Positions 24,983-37,200 of a DNA stretch of 64,000 bases are shown here, one piece after another. Origin of the DNA: Eupeodes corollae (Eukaryota > Arthropoda > Insecta > Diptera > Syrphidae). The stretch lies in contig NC_079147.1 of the NCBI RefSeq assembly GCF_945859685.1, forward strand, positions 50,994,946 to 51,058,945, given 5' to 3'. The position numbers and the translations under genes were made by a program. Numbering within the stretch: position 1 is the first letter of the stretch; every line of letters starts with the position of its first letter. The notes under the pieces are model-generated. The model ran no database searches. It saw only the letters and a program-made list of their open reading frames with translations, and was not told the origin of the DNA.

Positions 24983-27900
24983 TGACCTATGAGTCAAGCT
25001 AGAGGTAGAGGGGTTCCACAGGTCAGCAGCAATACAAATTTCAACAAAACAGGGACTATGCTCAAAGTTTTTCGAAACAGATACGATGGATTATCTGTAT
25101 GTCACATAAATGCTCAAAGTCTGCTCAAACACTTGGATGAATTTAAAAGTACTTTCAATGATTCCAAAATGGACATCATTTGCGTATCTGAAACATGGTT
25201 GACCGAACAAGTTGATAGCTGCTTATTGAGCACCGGTAACTTTAAAGTTTTCAGATCTGATCGTACTGTTTCTAGGGGAGGGGGAGTGGCTATTTTCATA
25301 AAAAAATGTTTCAAAAGCAAGTTAATAAGGAGTACAGACAATAATAGTGGATTGCAATACCTATTTATAGAAGTCACTTGTGCATCCAATAAATGTCTGA
25401 TTGGTGTTATCTACAAACCTCCTAACATAACAGACACAAACGTCATTACAGACATTCTAGAGGAAGTAACACCTAACTTTAACCACATAATTATTGCAGG
25501 TGACTTAAATATTGATCTATTAGATAAACATAACAGTAGGACCAAAAATTTCAACGAAAATCTATTATCCATCAACCTTTTTCCAGTTAACACTGATCAA
25601 CCCACGCATTTTACTTCGTCTAGCTCCACTCTACTTGATACATTCCTGGTCAATCAACCACATCTTGTGAACTTCTATGGGCAGCTTGATGTTCCCGGAT
25701 TTTCCAAGCATGACTTAATTATCGCTTTTTATAACATTAACCTAAATCCGACCTCAGAAACAGAAAGCATTTCATTTAGGAATTTCAATGCAATCGATAT
25801 GCAATCATTGGTAACAAGTATATATAACTCTAATTTAGAAAATATATACTACATATCAGACGTAGATGAGCAAGTTTATTTCTTTACTAACAAAATTAAT
25901 GACCTTTTTGACACCTTTGTGCCAATTAAAAACGTGCGAATCAAAAACCCTGAAATAGGATGGTACACTAGTTACATTGATAAACTTATTCTGAAAAGAA
26001 ATATATCTTACAAACGTTGGAAAAGGTTCAAGTTACCACTGTTGTTCATGCAGTACAAAACGTTAAGAAATGCAGTGAATATTCAAATCAGAAATTCCAA
26101 GCGAAGATTTTTTGCGTCAAGATTTAACAATGTTTCTTCCAAAAAATTGTGGCAGAACATAAAATCTCTTGGTATTACGACGAAACAAAAGATTGCTGAG
26201 GTTGACTGTGACGTAAGTGAACTAAACAAACAGTTCGTAAGTTCTGTTTCTGACACAAATAATGGTGTTGCGTTTGACACAAACTTTGAAAGAAGTAATG
26301 AGCTTCTCTCAAGTTTCAGTTTTAAAAGAGTTTTTGAAGTTGAGGTATTTAAGGCCGTAAAAGACATAAAATCGGACGCTATTGGACTAGACAATATGCA
26401 TCCTAAGTTTGTAAAAATTATTCTTACTTTTATATCTCCTTTCTTGACACATATCTTTAATTCAATATTAACAAAGTCCTGTTACCCGGCACTATGGAAA
26501 GCTTCAAAAATATTGCCAATTCTTAAACAGTCTAATTCGCAACAAAAAGAATACCGACCAATTTCTATCCTACCATTCATTTCAAAAGCGTTTGAAAAGA
26601 TCGTTAGTCAGCAGATAACAGCATTCTTGGAAACACGGAATTTAATTACACCGACGCAATCTGGCTTTAAGCGCCCAATACACGATACAATTATTGTACC
26701 GATTATCGTACAAAAGTTGAATCTCATGCGATGATTGTATCGTGTGTGTAAAACAAAGTATCCGCTGTACTGAAATCGCATTGTCGAATGCTATCGAGCG
26801 AAAACGAGAGGTTGCATACGACTGCTTTGATGAGAATCGTACCGTTTGTAACGTATGTGACGACCGTGAAACCGATGTTTTTGTTTTGACTGGCAGCAAG
26901 TTAGTAGGAGAATAGCAGATGAAAATGAGGAACTATTTTGATCAAATCGTGAGCTAGTCGTATGTGTGTGTGCTCACTTTCGATATCGCTACCGATATCG
27001 GTACAACTCAAGTCGGTACGATAGATTGTATAGTGTATTGGGCGCTTTAAGACCGAAACACAGCTGTACGACTGCGCTTCTTAAGATAAGCGACGACATA
27101 CGACAACAAATCGATAATAATAAAGTCACAACTTTGGTTCTCCTTGATTTCTCTAAGGCGTTCGACACTGTTTCACATACAATTCTTCTGAAAAAACTGA
27201 GTTCTTTTTTCTTCTTTGAAAACTCAGCCTTAGCCCTCATAGCACAGTATCTAAGCCATCGAACTCAGGCTGTTTTTGCTAACTCTAGGCTGTCGGATTT
27301 CCTCCCTACCCCTAATGGTGTGCCCCAGGGATCGATTTTGGGACCACTCTTATTCACACTTTTCAATAATGACCTTCCATCTGTACTCCGGCATTGCAAA
27401 ATTCATATGTATGCTGACGACGTTCAAATTCATTTGAGCTACAAAATCGGCATAGTTGAAGACGCAACTGCCAGAATAAATGAAGATTTGATGTGTATAA
27501 ACCAGTGGTCCAGGGAGAATCATCTTAAACTTAACCCTAAGAAATGTCAGGCAATCGTCATCAGTAACACTGCAATAGATACTTCTTATTTCCCTAGTAT
27601 TGAACTCGAGGGGAAAACGTTAAGTTACGTTAGAACAGTTAAGAATCTAGGGATTGTTTTTAACCAGAAACTTACATGGGACGATCACTTGACTTGTGCC
27701 GTTGGTCGAATATATGCTGCTTTGCGGGTTTTATATATATCTGCCAGTTGTCTTCCAGTCTCAATAAAAATGACTATAGCAAAATCTCTTGTCCTACCAA
27801 TACTTTTCTATGGCAGTCCCATTTTCTGTGCCCTTGACAGCGCTAATAAACGAAAACTTCAAGTCGCGTTTAATAATGTTGTTCGCTTTATTTATGACTT

Positions 27901-28468
27901 GCGACGGTTCGATCATGTTTCGATGCAAGCAAGTAGTGTTTTCAACATGACCTTCAACAACTACATAAACTATCAAACTTTGACATTTCTTTTTAGACTT
28001 ATTCATACTAGATCTCCTGAATATCTATACGAAAGGCTTAGGTTCCCAGTATCACAAAGAAGTAATGTTCTAATTGTCCCTTCTTTCAAATTCAGAAATT
28101 CAAAACAACAGTTCTTTGTACACGCTGTTGCCCTATGGAACTCCTTGCCTGCTAACCTGAGAGGGATACACAGCAGCACTCGTTTTGAGAACTCTTTAAA
28201 GAACTTATACAAATGCTGAAAATGTTTCCAAAATAAAAATCACTTTGTCTTAGAATTTAAAAATGTATGTTATTTAATTTTTCATCATGACCATTTATCT
28301 AAAAACAACTTTTCTCTTAACTTCAAGCAAATTGTAAATTTAGTGTACTATTTTGATTCCTCTTTTAATTTGATAAAATTTAAATCTGAACATAATAAGT
28401 ATTAAAAATAAGACTCTATGTTTTAAAATGCTTAATGATAATAAATAAATACAAATACAAAAATACAA
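24983..28468 (+). mobile_element. LINE C, nearly full-length ORF2 (endonuclease + RT), nested in LINE A
   Basis: The ORF2-like frame runs from about 24989 to 26663. It has an APE endonuclease (VCHINAQSLLKHLDE, VSETWL, RGGGVAIFIK, IIIAGDLNIDLLD, SKHDLI) and an RT start (YRPISILPFISKAFEK). After a 372-bp MITE the RT resumes at about 27044-28219: VLLDFSKAFDTVSH, GVPQGSILGPLLF and MYADDVQIH with intact YADD. The frames either side of the MITE differ by one base, which the MITE length plus its duplication does not explain, so the element was already frameshifted there. The 3' end has an AAATAC-type A-rich tail. ATATA flanks both ends (24978-24982, 28469-28473). No ORF1 is present, so it is 5'-truncated. 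Jockey/CR1-like. Confidence 0.88.
26672..27043. mobile_element. 372-bp MITE with 19-bp inverted repeats and 8-bp target duplication
   Basis: The left end CGCCCAATACACGATACAA matches the complemented right end with one mismatch. GCTTTAAG is duplicated on both sides (26664-26671 and 27044-27051). Eight-base duplications are typical of hAT and P superfamilies; which one applies is inference. It contains no ORF of note. Confidence 0.88.
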
Positions 28469-28868
28469 ATATAATTTGGAGAAGTGGTCTTTCCATATTC
28501 TCAGCATCGACTGCGGTTCTACTCAATGTTCCTCTGATCGTCTTTACAGGCTTCGGTTCGTGGCTGGTACCCTTGGGAGGTTTTTTTTACCTTTTGGTAA
28601 AATTTACGAACCTCATTCCTGTTGTGACATCCCTCTATCACCTCGATCGAGCGCTTCTCATGCTCTCTTTTTTTCCGTCTAAGAAGCCCCTGTTCCTCTC
28701 TCCTCTTCTTCTCGTAGAGCTCGCGAGCAGCTCTAGTCTTTTTGTGCAGCGCCGTTTTGTATGCCTCTTGTTTCGCTGCGTGCGCTTGCCGGCATTCGTC
28801 GTCAAACCAGGGGTTTCGCTGTGGTGGCCGTGTGAAACCTAGCACTTCAGAGGCGGCATCTCTGATGT
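28469..28868 (-). mobile_element. LINE A4, 5' half of the split family A copy
   Basis: It continues A3 across LINE C. The minus-strand frame 28845-28519 carries FTRPPQRNPWFDDECRQA and KKTRAARELYEKKRREE, the linker between endonuclease and RT also seen at 900-1250 and 42950-43260. It is truncated at about 28868. Confidence 0.85.
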
Positions 28869-29704
28869 TGGTAATTTAAAAATTTTTAAGAATAATTCAA
28901 GTGACAACTTTTTTAACAAAACACGAAAACCTATAAACTTTTAAGCAAGACAAATCGATAGACATCCCGGGAAGTTATCAGTGTGGGTCGCATCCCAGCC
29001 TCTTTTTTAATTAAAGATGATCTGTGTAATGAACAAGAACGATATTTGTTATAACTCATTTTTATACCCCAGAAATAGAGAGTAGAAGATTTTAAACAAT
29101 TTGAATTGAAATAATTCCAATTTCAACAGATTTCGGGATTATTTCATGAAATTCCTTTAAGGTGCACAAGGCAGTGCTTAATCTGAAATAAAAGTGTCTT
29201 GTACCTTATTTTTTAACATCAGAACTTCACTTTTCATATTTAATATTTGAATCAAAGTAAGATTTACTATTGACACCAAATCGATACAAAATTTTAAGTA
29301 ATTCCAAACATTTTAATTTTACATATTGCACCCATAGAATGAAAGTGACCTAACTCATAAATTGCAACTTGTGGGAAATGAACAAAAAGTCTTCAAAAAA
29401 GTGTAATTTTGAGTAATTTTGATTGGATTTCTCACATACATATTTTAATGAAAGTTAATTATTTACCAAATTGTGTGAGAAATACAATTGAAATTGCTCA
29501 CAACTACCATAATATCATAAGAATGTACAAAATGAAACAATACAAACAACCAATAATACTTTGTAAAGACGGACTTTGTTTATTTGGTTTTAAATAATCG
29601 AGAATTTAATATATATATATATATACATTATATTTTTTTTATTAAAATTACACTTTTTAACATACATAGTTCTAAATCGCAAGAAAAACTTATTAAATTC
29701 CTAA
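28869..29704. other. AT-rich intergenic sequence
   Basis: No gene was recognised. There is a short TA dinucleotide run near 29610-29630. Confidence 0.4.
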
Positions 29705-30689
29705 TTACATAAAATACTTTTGTTTAATAAAAGGAGAACCACATGTCCACTGGTGATGATACGACACGACCTGAAAAGAATATGAAAACAAAAATTATAA
29801 TTAACTTTTATTTTCTTAATTTAATGCAAATATGTAAACATTATGCCTTAAAAATTGTTTGAACGTTATACTACCAATAAAGATAAACTTAAATCTTTAA
29901 GGCCCTGTTTGCTCTGCTTTCGTTAATGAATTCAAAAATTCAAGATCTCAAGCAATTTAATCTTGCGAATGAGTTGCATTGGAAGAATTAAATATTCAAT
30001 TTCAACAAATGCTACTCGTACGCGTGAAAAAAATAGAATAGGAATAGGACTTACGTTATAAATGCGAATAAAATTATGTATCTTTCCCCATGCAGCTTGC
30101 CTGTAAATACAAAAGTAGACATTGTAAGAATAAAGTTGAACTGTAATTAACTTATTATGGTTTTTGTTTCATCAAAAAGACAGAAAACAATACAAGACAA
30201 CGCTATAGGCTATACGACGAAATATTTCACTGAATTTCTCTCTAGCGCTGTATCGTTTAGCTGTCATTTTAATAAATCGCCAATCATTATAAACCTAATA
30301 ATCAATTCTAAATTAATGTTCGAGCCTTATACTACCAACAAAGATGTACTTTAATCTTTGAGGCCCTGTCAGCTCAGCAATTCTTTGAATTTTTTAATCT
30401 AGCGAATGTAGACTTTCATTTAACCAAAAATACTTATTGAATAAAATAAAGGTCTTTTAAGAATGTGATCTTATCGCAGTTACATGAGCCATAGCTTCTT
30501 TACCATGCAAATTAATAAATGTTCATTGAAATAAAAGGTAGAAATGTCAAGTAATAAGTTATAAAGAAGCTACATCACATCATGGAATATGTTTTAAATA
30601 TACTTAGGTTTGAAAATAGTTACTTACCGTGCGTCGATCACTACGATTTCCATTGAACTCTGCAAATGTTTGCCATTCTCTAAATACAT
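29705..30689 (-). CDS. Candidate spliced small ORF (57 aa), unrecognised
   Basis: Three exons can be joined on the minus strand: 30689-30628, 30100-30055 and 29770-29705. Both donors are GTAAGT and both acceptors have pyrimidine tracts ending TTACAG and TTTCAG. The phases agree, and the product starts MYLENGKHLQ and ends GSPFIKQKYFM before a TAA. I do not recognise the protein. It has no signal peptide or obvious domain. It begins about 220 bp past the dmt stop on the same strand, so it may be a separate transcript, an alternative dmt 3' end, or a spliced non-coding RNA whose frame is open by chance. Starts upstream of this ATG were not excluded. Confidence 0.3.
29861..30378. repeat. Diverged direct repeat pair (~60 bp)
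   Basis: ACGTTATACTACCAATAAAG...GGCCCTGT at about 29863-29915 recurs as GCCTTATACTACCAACAAAG...GGCCCTGT at about 30320-30370. The copies flank an exon of the candidate small ORF gene. Confidence 0.5.
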
Positions 30690-30912
30690 GTGTAGTGTAT
30701 GGAAACAAGATTTCAAAGGCAATAATGTAAAATATTGAATCAATCAATACGTAGTTATATTTTTTACAAATTTAAATTATATAAAAATAAAAAAAATACA
30801 AACAAAAATAACAAATAATAAATTTAGTATGACAATAAAAAAAATAACCACACTTTGTGTATAAAATAAGAAACTGTTGTATAAGTAAAATAGAAAAAAC
30901 TCAATACTGCAT

Positions 30913-31234
30913 TTATTCGACTATGAGTTCATATTGGCCAACTTCTTTGCACATTTCATTGAATTCATTTACGAACTTTTTCATTTCGGTCTGTAAAAAA
31001 AAGTTTAAAAAAATTTTAAAGTTAATTTTAGCGGGTCTTGTGTCAACTCAGTTAATCTTCTAATTAAATTACATCAGTTTTTTTACGCTTGTTAGGTCTT
31101 GCTTTGTAGTTTTTGATGGGTCGTTTCTCCACTTCTTCTTCGTCTTCTGATACATCACTGTCTATGAAAGTTGCAAAGTTAGAAACTGCTTTGCGCTTTC
31201 TCTTGAACTGTCTGTTGTACGTTCGTCTAGGTAG
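30913..31234 (-). CDS. dmt: Terminal exons 3-4 of dmt: sororin C-terminal domain
   Basis: Exon 3 (31234-31073) encodes LPRRTYNRQFKRKRK, an acidic SDVSEDEEE run and a Lys-rich stretch. Exon 4 (30990-30913) encodes TEMKKFVNEFNEMCKEV...YELIVE and stops. The closing acidic-hydrophobic pattern (E-F...Y/F-E-L-x-V-E) is the hallmark end of sororin proteins, and it is what identifies the whole gene. Exon 4 is too short to be seen as an independent ORF. The 82-bp intron between them is phase 0. Confidence 0.85.
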
Positions 31235-34200
31235 CTGTTGAAGATTCCAAATTTATTTGAATGTTATAATCAATTATTATTTTAATATCTAGCTATTTGT
31301 TATTATTTTCTAGTCGGTCTTATCATATGTTACGTTGTCAAATCTATGTATTCACATATACAATTATTGATTAATATTAAAAAATTTCAAAACACTTTGT
31401 TCAAAAACAAGTCTATTTATTTGAAGGTCGATTCATAATAAACTGAAAAAAATAAAGTTAACGAACAAATTAAAGAAAAATTGGGTACATAGTTCGTCCT
31501 GTAATTGGGCGTGAAAGCCAACGTCTCTTTTTCTAAAATGTATCTCAAGAAAACATAAATATCAAAGATTCAATAACTTGAGTGAATTAATTCTTCCAAC
31601 AACAGAATCATTTCCAAAAAGTGGACATAGAATACTACCTTCCAGAAATTTGAGATCAATCAGAAAAATTCGTATAAAAGGAGGTTATACAATACAACAA
31701 TATTCTAGTATAGCTTTTAAAGCTGGGTTCTACATTTCACTGTCACTCGAAATTAAATTAAAATTCAAAATACAATTTGGAATTCTGAAATTCAATGTTA
31801 TCAATATCAATTTTTTAAAAGTGATTTCACAACGTTTCAGTTCGGGTAGATTAAGTAAGTGGAACAGAAGCAATTTCAATATTCATGAAATGAAGCTTAA
31901 CTGATTTTTGAAATAGATTCGCTTTCCCTTTAGCATTTTGAGTAAAACAATGATTCTTAAGAACCTTCAATACAATTTTTCAAATATGGTTCGGACCATT
32001 TATATCACTTTTAGAGGGAGATATTCCAGGAGGGTGAAGTGGACGTTTGACGAGGAACCGATAGTAAAGTAATACAAGTATGTGAGAGTTTTGATTGCAT
32101 CTAACTTGAATCTTGAAAAACATTTACAATCCAAACTATCGGAAGCAAAGCGTGCTATGTTTTCTGTGTGGAAAAGTTACTTACTTACTTGAGGTGGCGC
32201 TACAGTCCTGTGTGAACTAGGGCCTCACCCAACAAACTTCTCCATCTAGCTCGGTCCCTAGCTAGTCCATGCTTCTGCACCGTATAGCAGGATGGGGATG
32301 ATAAGGGTCTTATATAGCGACACTTTGAAACCTCGAGAGAGGACTTTACCTCTCAATTGCTTTCTTAGCCCAAAGAAACAGCGGTTAGCAAGAGTTATTT
32401 TTCGTTTGATTTCAACGCCGGTGTTGTTTTCTGCGTTTACAGCGGGGCCAAGGTAGACGAAGTCCCTGACTACCTCAAAGTTATGTCTGTCGATGGTGAC
32501 GTTTTGACCAAGATGTCGGTGCTTTCTTGACGGCAGTATGTACTTTGTTTTGCTCTCATTGACCTATAAACCCATTTTTGCCGCCTCTGCCTCAATACTC
32601 ACAAAAGCCCCATTGACATCACGCTGAGTTCTTCCGATTATGTCAATGTCATCAGCATATGCCAGTAATTGGGTAGACTTTTGAAAGGTAGTGCCTCTAG
32701 TGTTGACGTGTGAGCTCTGCACTATTCTTTCAAGCACGATGTTAAAAAAATCGCATGACAGCGCATCACCTTGTCTAAAACCTTTTTTGACATCAAAAGA
32801 TTCTGTTAAGTTGTTTCCAACCTTTATGGAGCAGTGTGAATTCTCCAAACAAACGGACGAGTTTAGCAGGGATGCCACACCTAGAAATGGCTCTATATAG
32901 CTCGTCCCTGTATATGCTGTCATATGCGGCCTTGAAATCGATGAAAAGATTGTGGGTGTCGATTTGGTGTTCTTGGGTTTTTTCCAGGATCTGCCGCAAT
33001 GTGAATATTTGATCAACTGTGGACTTTCCTGGTCTAAAACCACACTGATAACGACCTATCAGGTTGTTGACAATGGGCTTTAGACGTTCACATATTACGG
33101 CAGAGAAGATTTTATAGGCGATTTTAAGTAGAGTGATTCCTCTATAGTTGGTGCAGTTTAGAGGGTCTCGTTACTTTAGGATCGGACAAACAATACTGAG
33201 GTTCCATTCATCGGGCATGCTTTCTTCCGACCATATCTTACAGATAAGTTGGTGCATGCTCCTAACCAACTTATCTCCAGCTGCTTTAAAGAGCTCGGTA
33301 TTCAAGCCAATCGCTCCAGCGGCTTTATTAGACTTCAACTTAGATATGGCAATCTTTACTTCGTCTAAGTCGGGAGGACGGGATCGTTGGCTTTGAATGG
33401 AGAAGTTGCATTCTAAGATATAGCGTTTTGCACATGGCTAAACACAAAATATTTCGAGCTACCGTAATTGCAATACTATTTTATGAAGCGCAAGTATATG
33501 GGTATCGAGCGTTTGAAGCTGTGGAATAATTGCTCCTTTTTGTTATTAAAAGTACTTTCAAGTTGCCAAGTACGGCGACGCCCAACTATATGATACATCT
33601 TGAAACATGAATGGGAACCCTCTTTTTAGACACACTTAAATTACATTTCAACAACGTGTCAAGAGTTTTGGAGATGGGTGACGAAAGAATTCCGCGAATA
33701 GTACTCACACAAGCTATCAATTCTGAAGTTTTGTGTGTTAAAGAGTGAAAGAAACTGAAGAAACAATATCAGCAGACGAAAGTGATGAAAAAAGTCGGCA
33801 ACATGATGTACGATAAGTTTATGAGTTAAGCTAAATCATCTATTTACAGATCTTACTACAGTAAAGTTAACCATTTCTTGAACAACAACACCTACTTCTT
33901 GGCAAAAAAACAATATACAAAAAATCAGTTTGTTATTTAAAGTAAGAGGTGAACTTATCAACTTGAACTACATTCCTCACCGTCCAGAATTCCCAATATT
34001 GTGCGATTAATGCAATCGCAAAGAACGCGAAGATATATTTCATTTCCTGACTTGTTTAATTTAAAGACTTGTTTAATCTTACAATGAAGAATATAATGTT
34101 TTGTTCTTGTATGTTTTGAAGTCAATAAAATTAACTAACTAAACTATATCACTTTTTCTTTAACCTTGAAAACAACTTCACTCGATATTTAAATATCGAT

Positions 34201-37200
34201 TTACGAAAAGGTTGAAAAGTAGGGGCTACATTACCTGCTAATTAAATTTAATATTTTAATTTCATGCTTTCGATTAGATCAATATGATTCCAATAGAGAA
34301 AACTTTTAAAAGGAAACCTATAATAAACTGTATGGAACGCTTTAATAAAATCTGTATACACAACCTGTTATTTACGCCCCAAGGAGTTGAGGCCAACATT
34401 TGTAAAAACGCCATCGATTCTACTGATCGATAATACTTTCCATTCTTGAAGGAAACACAAACATAATTTTAAAATTTTTCAAAATCTTTTGATTGATTTT
34501 GAACACATTTCGAAAGTAAAAGTAGATGATACAAAAAACTTAAAGATTTGGATAAAAATGAAAATAGATGAACTTACAAAAATTATGAAGGCATTCAAAG
34601 AGAACTGTAATTTCTGAAACTGCACAGAAAAGCGTTTCTTGGATAAAAATGAAGAGTGGCTTAGCGAAGAAGTAACACTACCTGTTGGCATACTTCCCGG
34701 AAGATCTAAATGTCGCCCAAGCAAAGAGTTCGGGGAATCAAGTGATCGTACAAAACGTCGAAAAACAGAGGAACTTTAAAAGAGTGTGTCCTTTTATGAA
34801 CTGATCAACGCAGCACAGATGAGTCAACGAGCAGCGAGAAATATTGATGTCGCAAAATTGATGGAGGTTGTGACCAAAACTCCAACCAGGGCTATGAAGT
34901 TCCGGAGAGCAGCTGCGATGTGTATAAAGCTAAACAGGATTGTTACCAACCAAAAAGCGTAAGTGAGACAGTTGCCGAAGTGAAGCTCCAAGATTTAGTG
35001 GATCACACATGACGTTTGTATAAATATTTATAAATATATCACAACTCCAACAGTGCCTTGAGACCAGTGAAACAGCTAAAGAGCTCAGAAATTCGAAGAT
35101 GACGATAATAGGGATGCAAATCTATTTTTGAGTTCCCTTGTACCTCTTCGTCTCAAGTATGGGAGTCAAATCTCAATGCAAAACATTCACTCTTCATCAC
35201 TGAAATGGTGCAGACCAATACGGATTCTTTTTGTAAAAGAAAATAAGGACATAACCAATGAAGAAATTAAATACGTTGAAAAAAACCAGGTCCAAAATGC
35301 CACGAAAGTAAGCGAAAATATAACAGTCAACCATGTAATGCTTCCAACAATGGTCGATGGAAAAGTGTGTAACGCAGCTACGAATACTGCATCTACATTA
35401 CGTTGTTACATATACGGAAAAACTTCAAAAAGTTTCAACGACTTGGATTCTACAAAACCGGAGAATGCAGATACTTTCACATTTGGACTATCAATATTAC
35501 ACGCCAGCATTAGGTTTTTTGAATTACTACTGCATCTGTCTGAAAAAAGTGACTGGGAAAAAATGCAAGTAGCCAAGAGACAAATACAAAAAGAGTTCCA
35601 CGATAAAATGGGCTTACTGGTGGAAAATCCAAAGGCTGGGTATGGCAACACCTCGCGCAGATTTTTTAATAACCAAGAAGAAGAAGCTTCTTGGCATGCG
35701 TGGATTTAGCATAACTAAAAAAATTCAAGATTATATTAGAGGTGATATCCTCTGGTTATGAGATAGATTTTCAAAAATTCGCAAAATTTACGATGGATAC
35801 TGCTAAATACTACGTAAACTTGTAGCAATGGCAGCCTATGTCTCCAACAGTGCATACTATTTTAATCCACTCTACCAGTGTTATATCCCATGCATTGTTG
35901 CCAATAGGCCAGTTGTCCGAAGAAGCTTCTGAAGCTAGAAATAAGCATTTCCGCCAATACAGGGAACACTTTTCACGAAAATTTTCCAGGACTGCATGCA
36001 ACGAGGATGTGCTTAACCGGCTTCTATTGACGTCAGACCCTTATCTCAGTATTTTAAGGACAAACAAGACAAAAAAAAACTCTCGAAATTTTGACTGCAA
36101 ATACCAATGACGAAGATGTTTCTAATGAAAGATGAAGAATAAATAATAAAATAAAAACTATAAAATAAAATTAATCCTGGTCATTTTTTATTATTTGCTA
36201 TAAAACAGTTGCGGAAGGAAAAACAGAAAAGGATTAATCTGTTTATTTTTACTTGTATACGCGGTATCTTTATGAGGTGGTAGATTACATACATTGCACA
36301 TGGGATTTCTTTTGCATTTTTGTTTTCGTATGACCAAGAATATGGCAAATTTGATAGCGCATGGGATTAGGGTAGTACTTAGACACTTTGGCCTTGTACC
36401 AACCTATTTCCGCAATTTTTTGGTTTTTGGTCAAAATCAGAATATTACCATCACGAAGTTGTGTTATTTGCGCATATTCTTTGCTAATTTAGTCAATAGC
36501 ATACGGTTCTTTTTATTGCTATGCAGTGTATATATGGATTGAGTTGATGTGTCTTCGGATAGATTAGTACATGTGATATCTAGTTAACCAGGGGCGGATC
36601 GATATGCAGATTTTCACTAAGGCATAACACTAGTGAAAGTCTGTTATTGAAAAGTTCAAATTGGATTCTAGATATTACATTTACTATAGGCAATTGTCCG
36701 AATTTGTTGTTTTACGAGTTTTATACATTAAAATGAATTAAGAATTCCTATGCCACATATGTCCACATTGCATCAAACAGGCCAGCTGTTTTGGCATTGA
36801 GTGAAACTCAAATAGGTGAAGATTCCGATCATTCGGTATTCAATCTAAATGGGTATAACTTAGTGCCATTATTTTTTCCTCATAATGGACTAGCCGTATA
36901 TATAAGAAATGATGTTGCATACCAACTCCAGCCACAATATGGTTTGTGCTCTAACACAAACTTTAACTTCATGTGGTTAAAATTCACGGTAAATAAACAC
37001 ATCATCCACACATGTTTTTTATATCGAAGTCCAAATCTGGACAGAAATTCAACTTTTAACGAATTTGATGCTCTGTCTGACTCCTTTCAAAGAATTGTTG
37101 CCCATTATCCTCACACTGAAATTGTCATTGCGGGCGATTTCAATGTACACAGTTCTTCTTGGCTTCGTTATTCTGGTCAGTCAACACCGGAAGGAAGGTA

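Noticed and set aside
29600..29640. TA dinucleotide run as an origin or scaffold site
   Set aside because: Simple microsatellite; nothing supports a function.
30640..30760. Alternative frame through the first small-ORF exon reading YTTHVFREWQTFAEFNGNRS
   Set aside because: It looks protein-like but runs into a stop in the next exon (ASCMGKDT then TAA) and needs no splice acceptor. The frame joined through both downstream exons was preferred, though this is not certain.
32564..33043. Independent gene for a reverse transcriptase fragment
   Set aside because: It is part of a 5'-truncated LINE with a target duplication, not a host RT or a retron.
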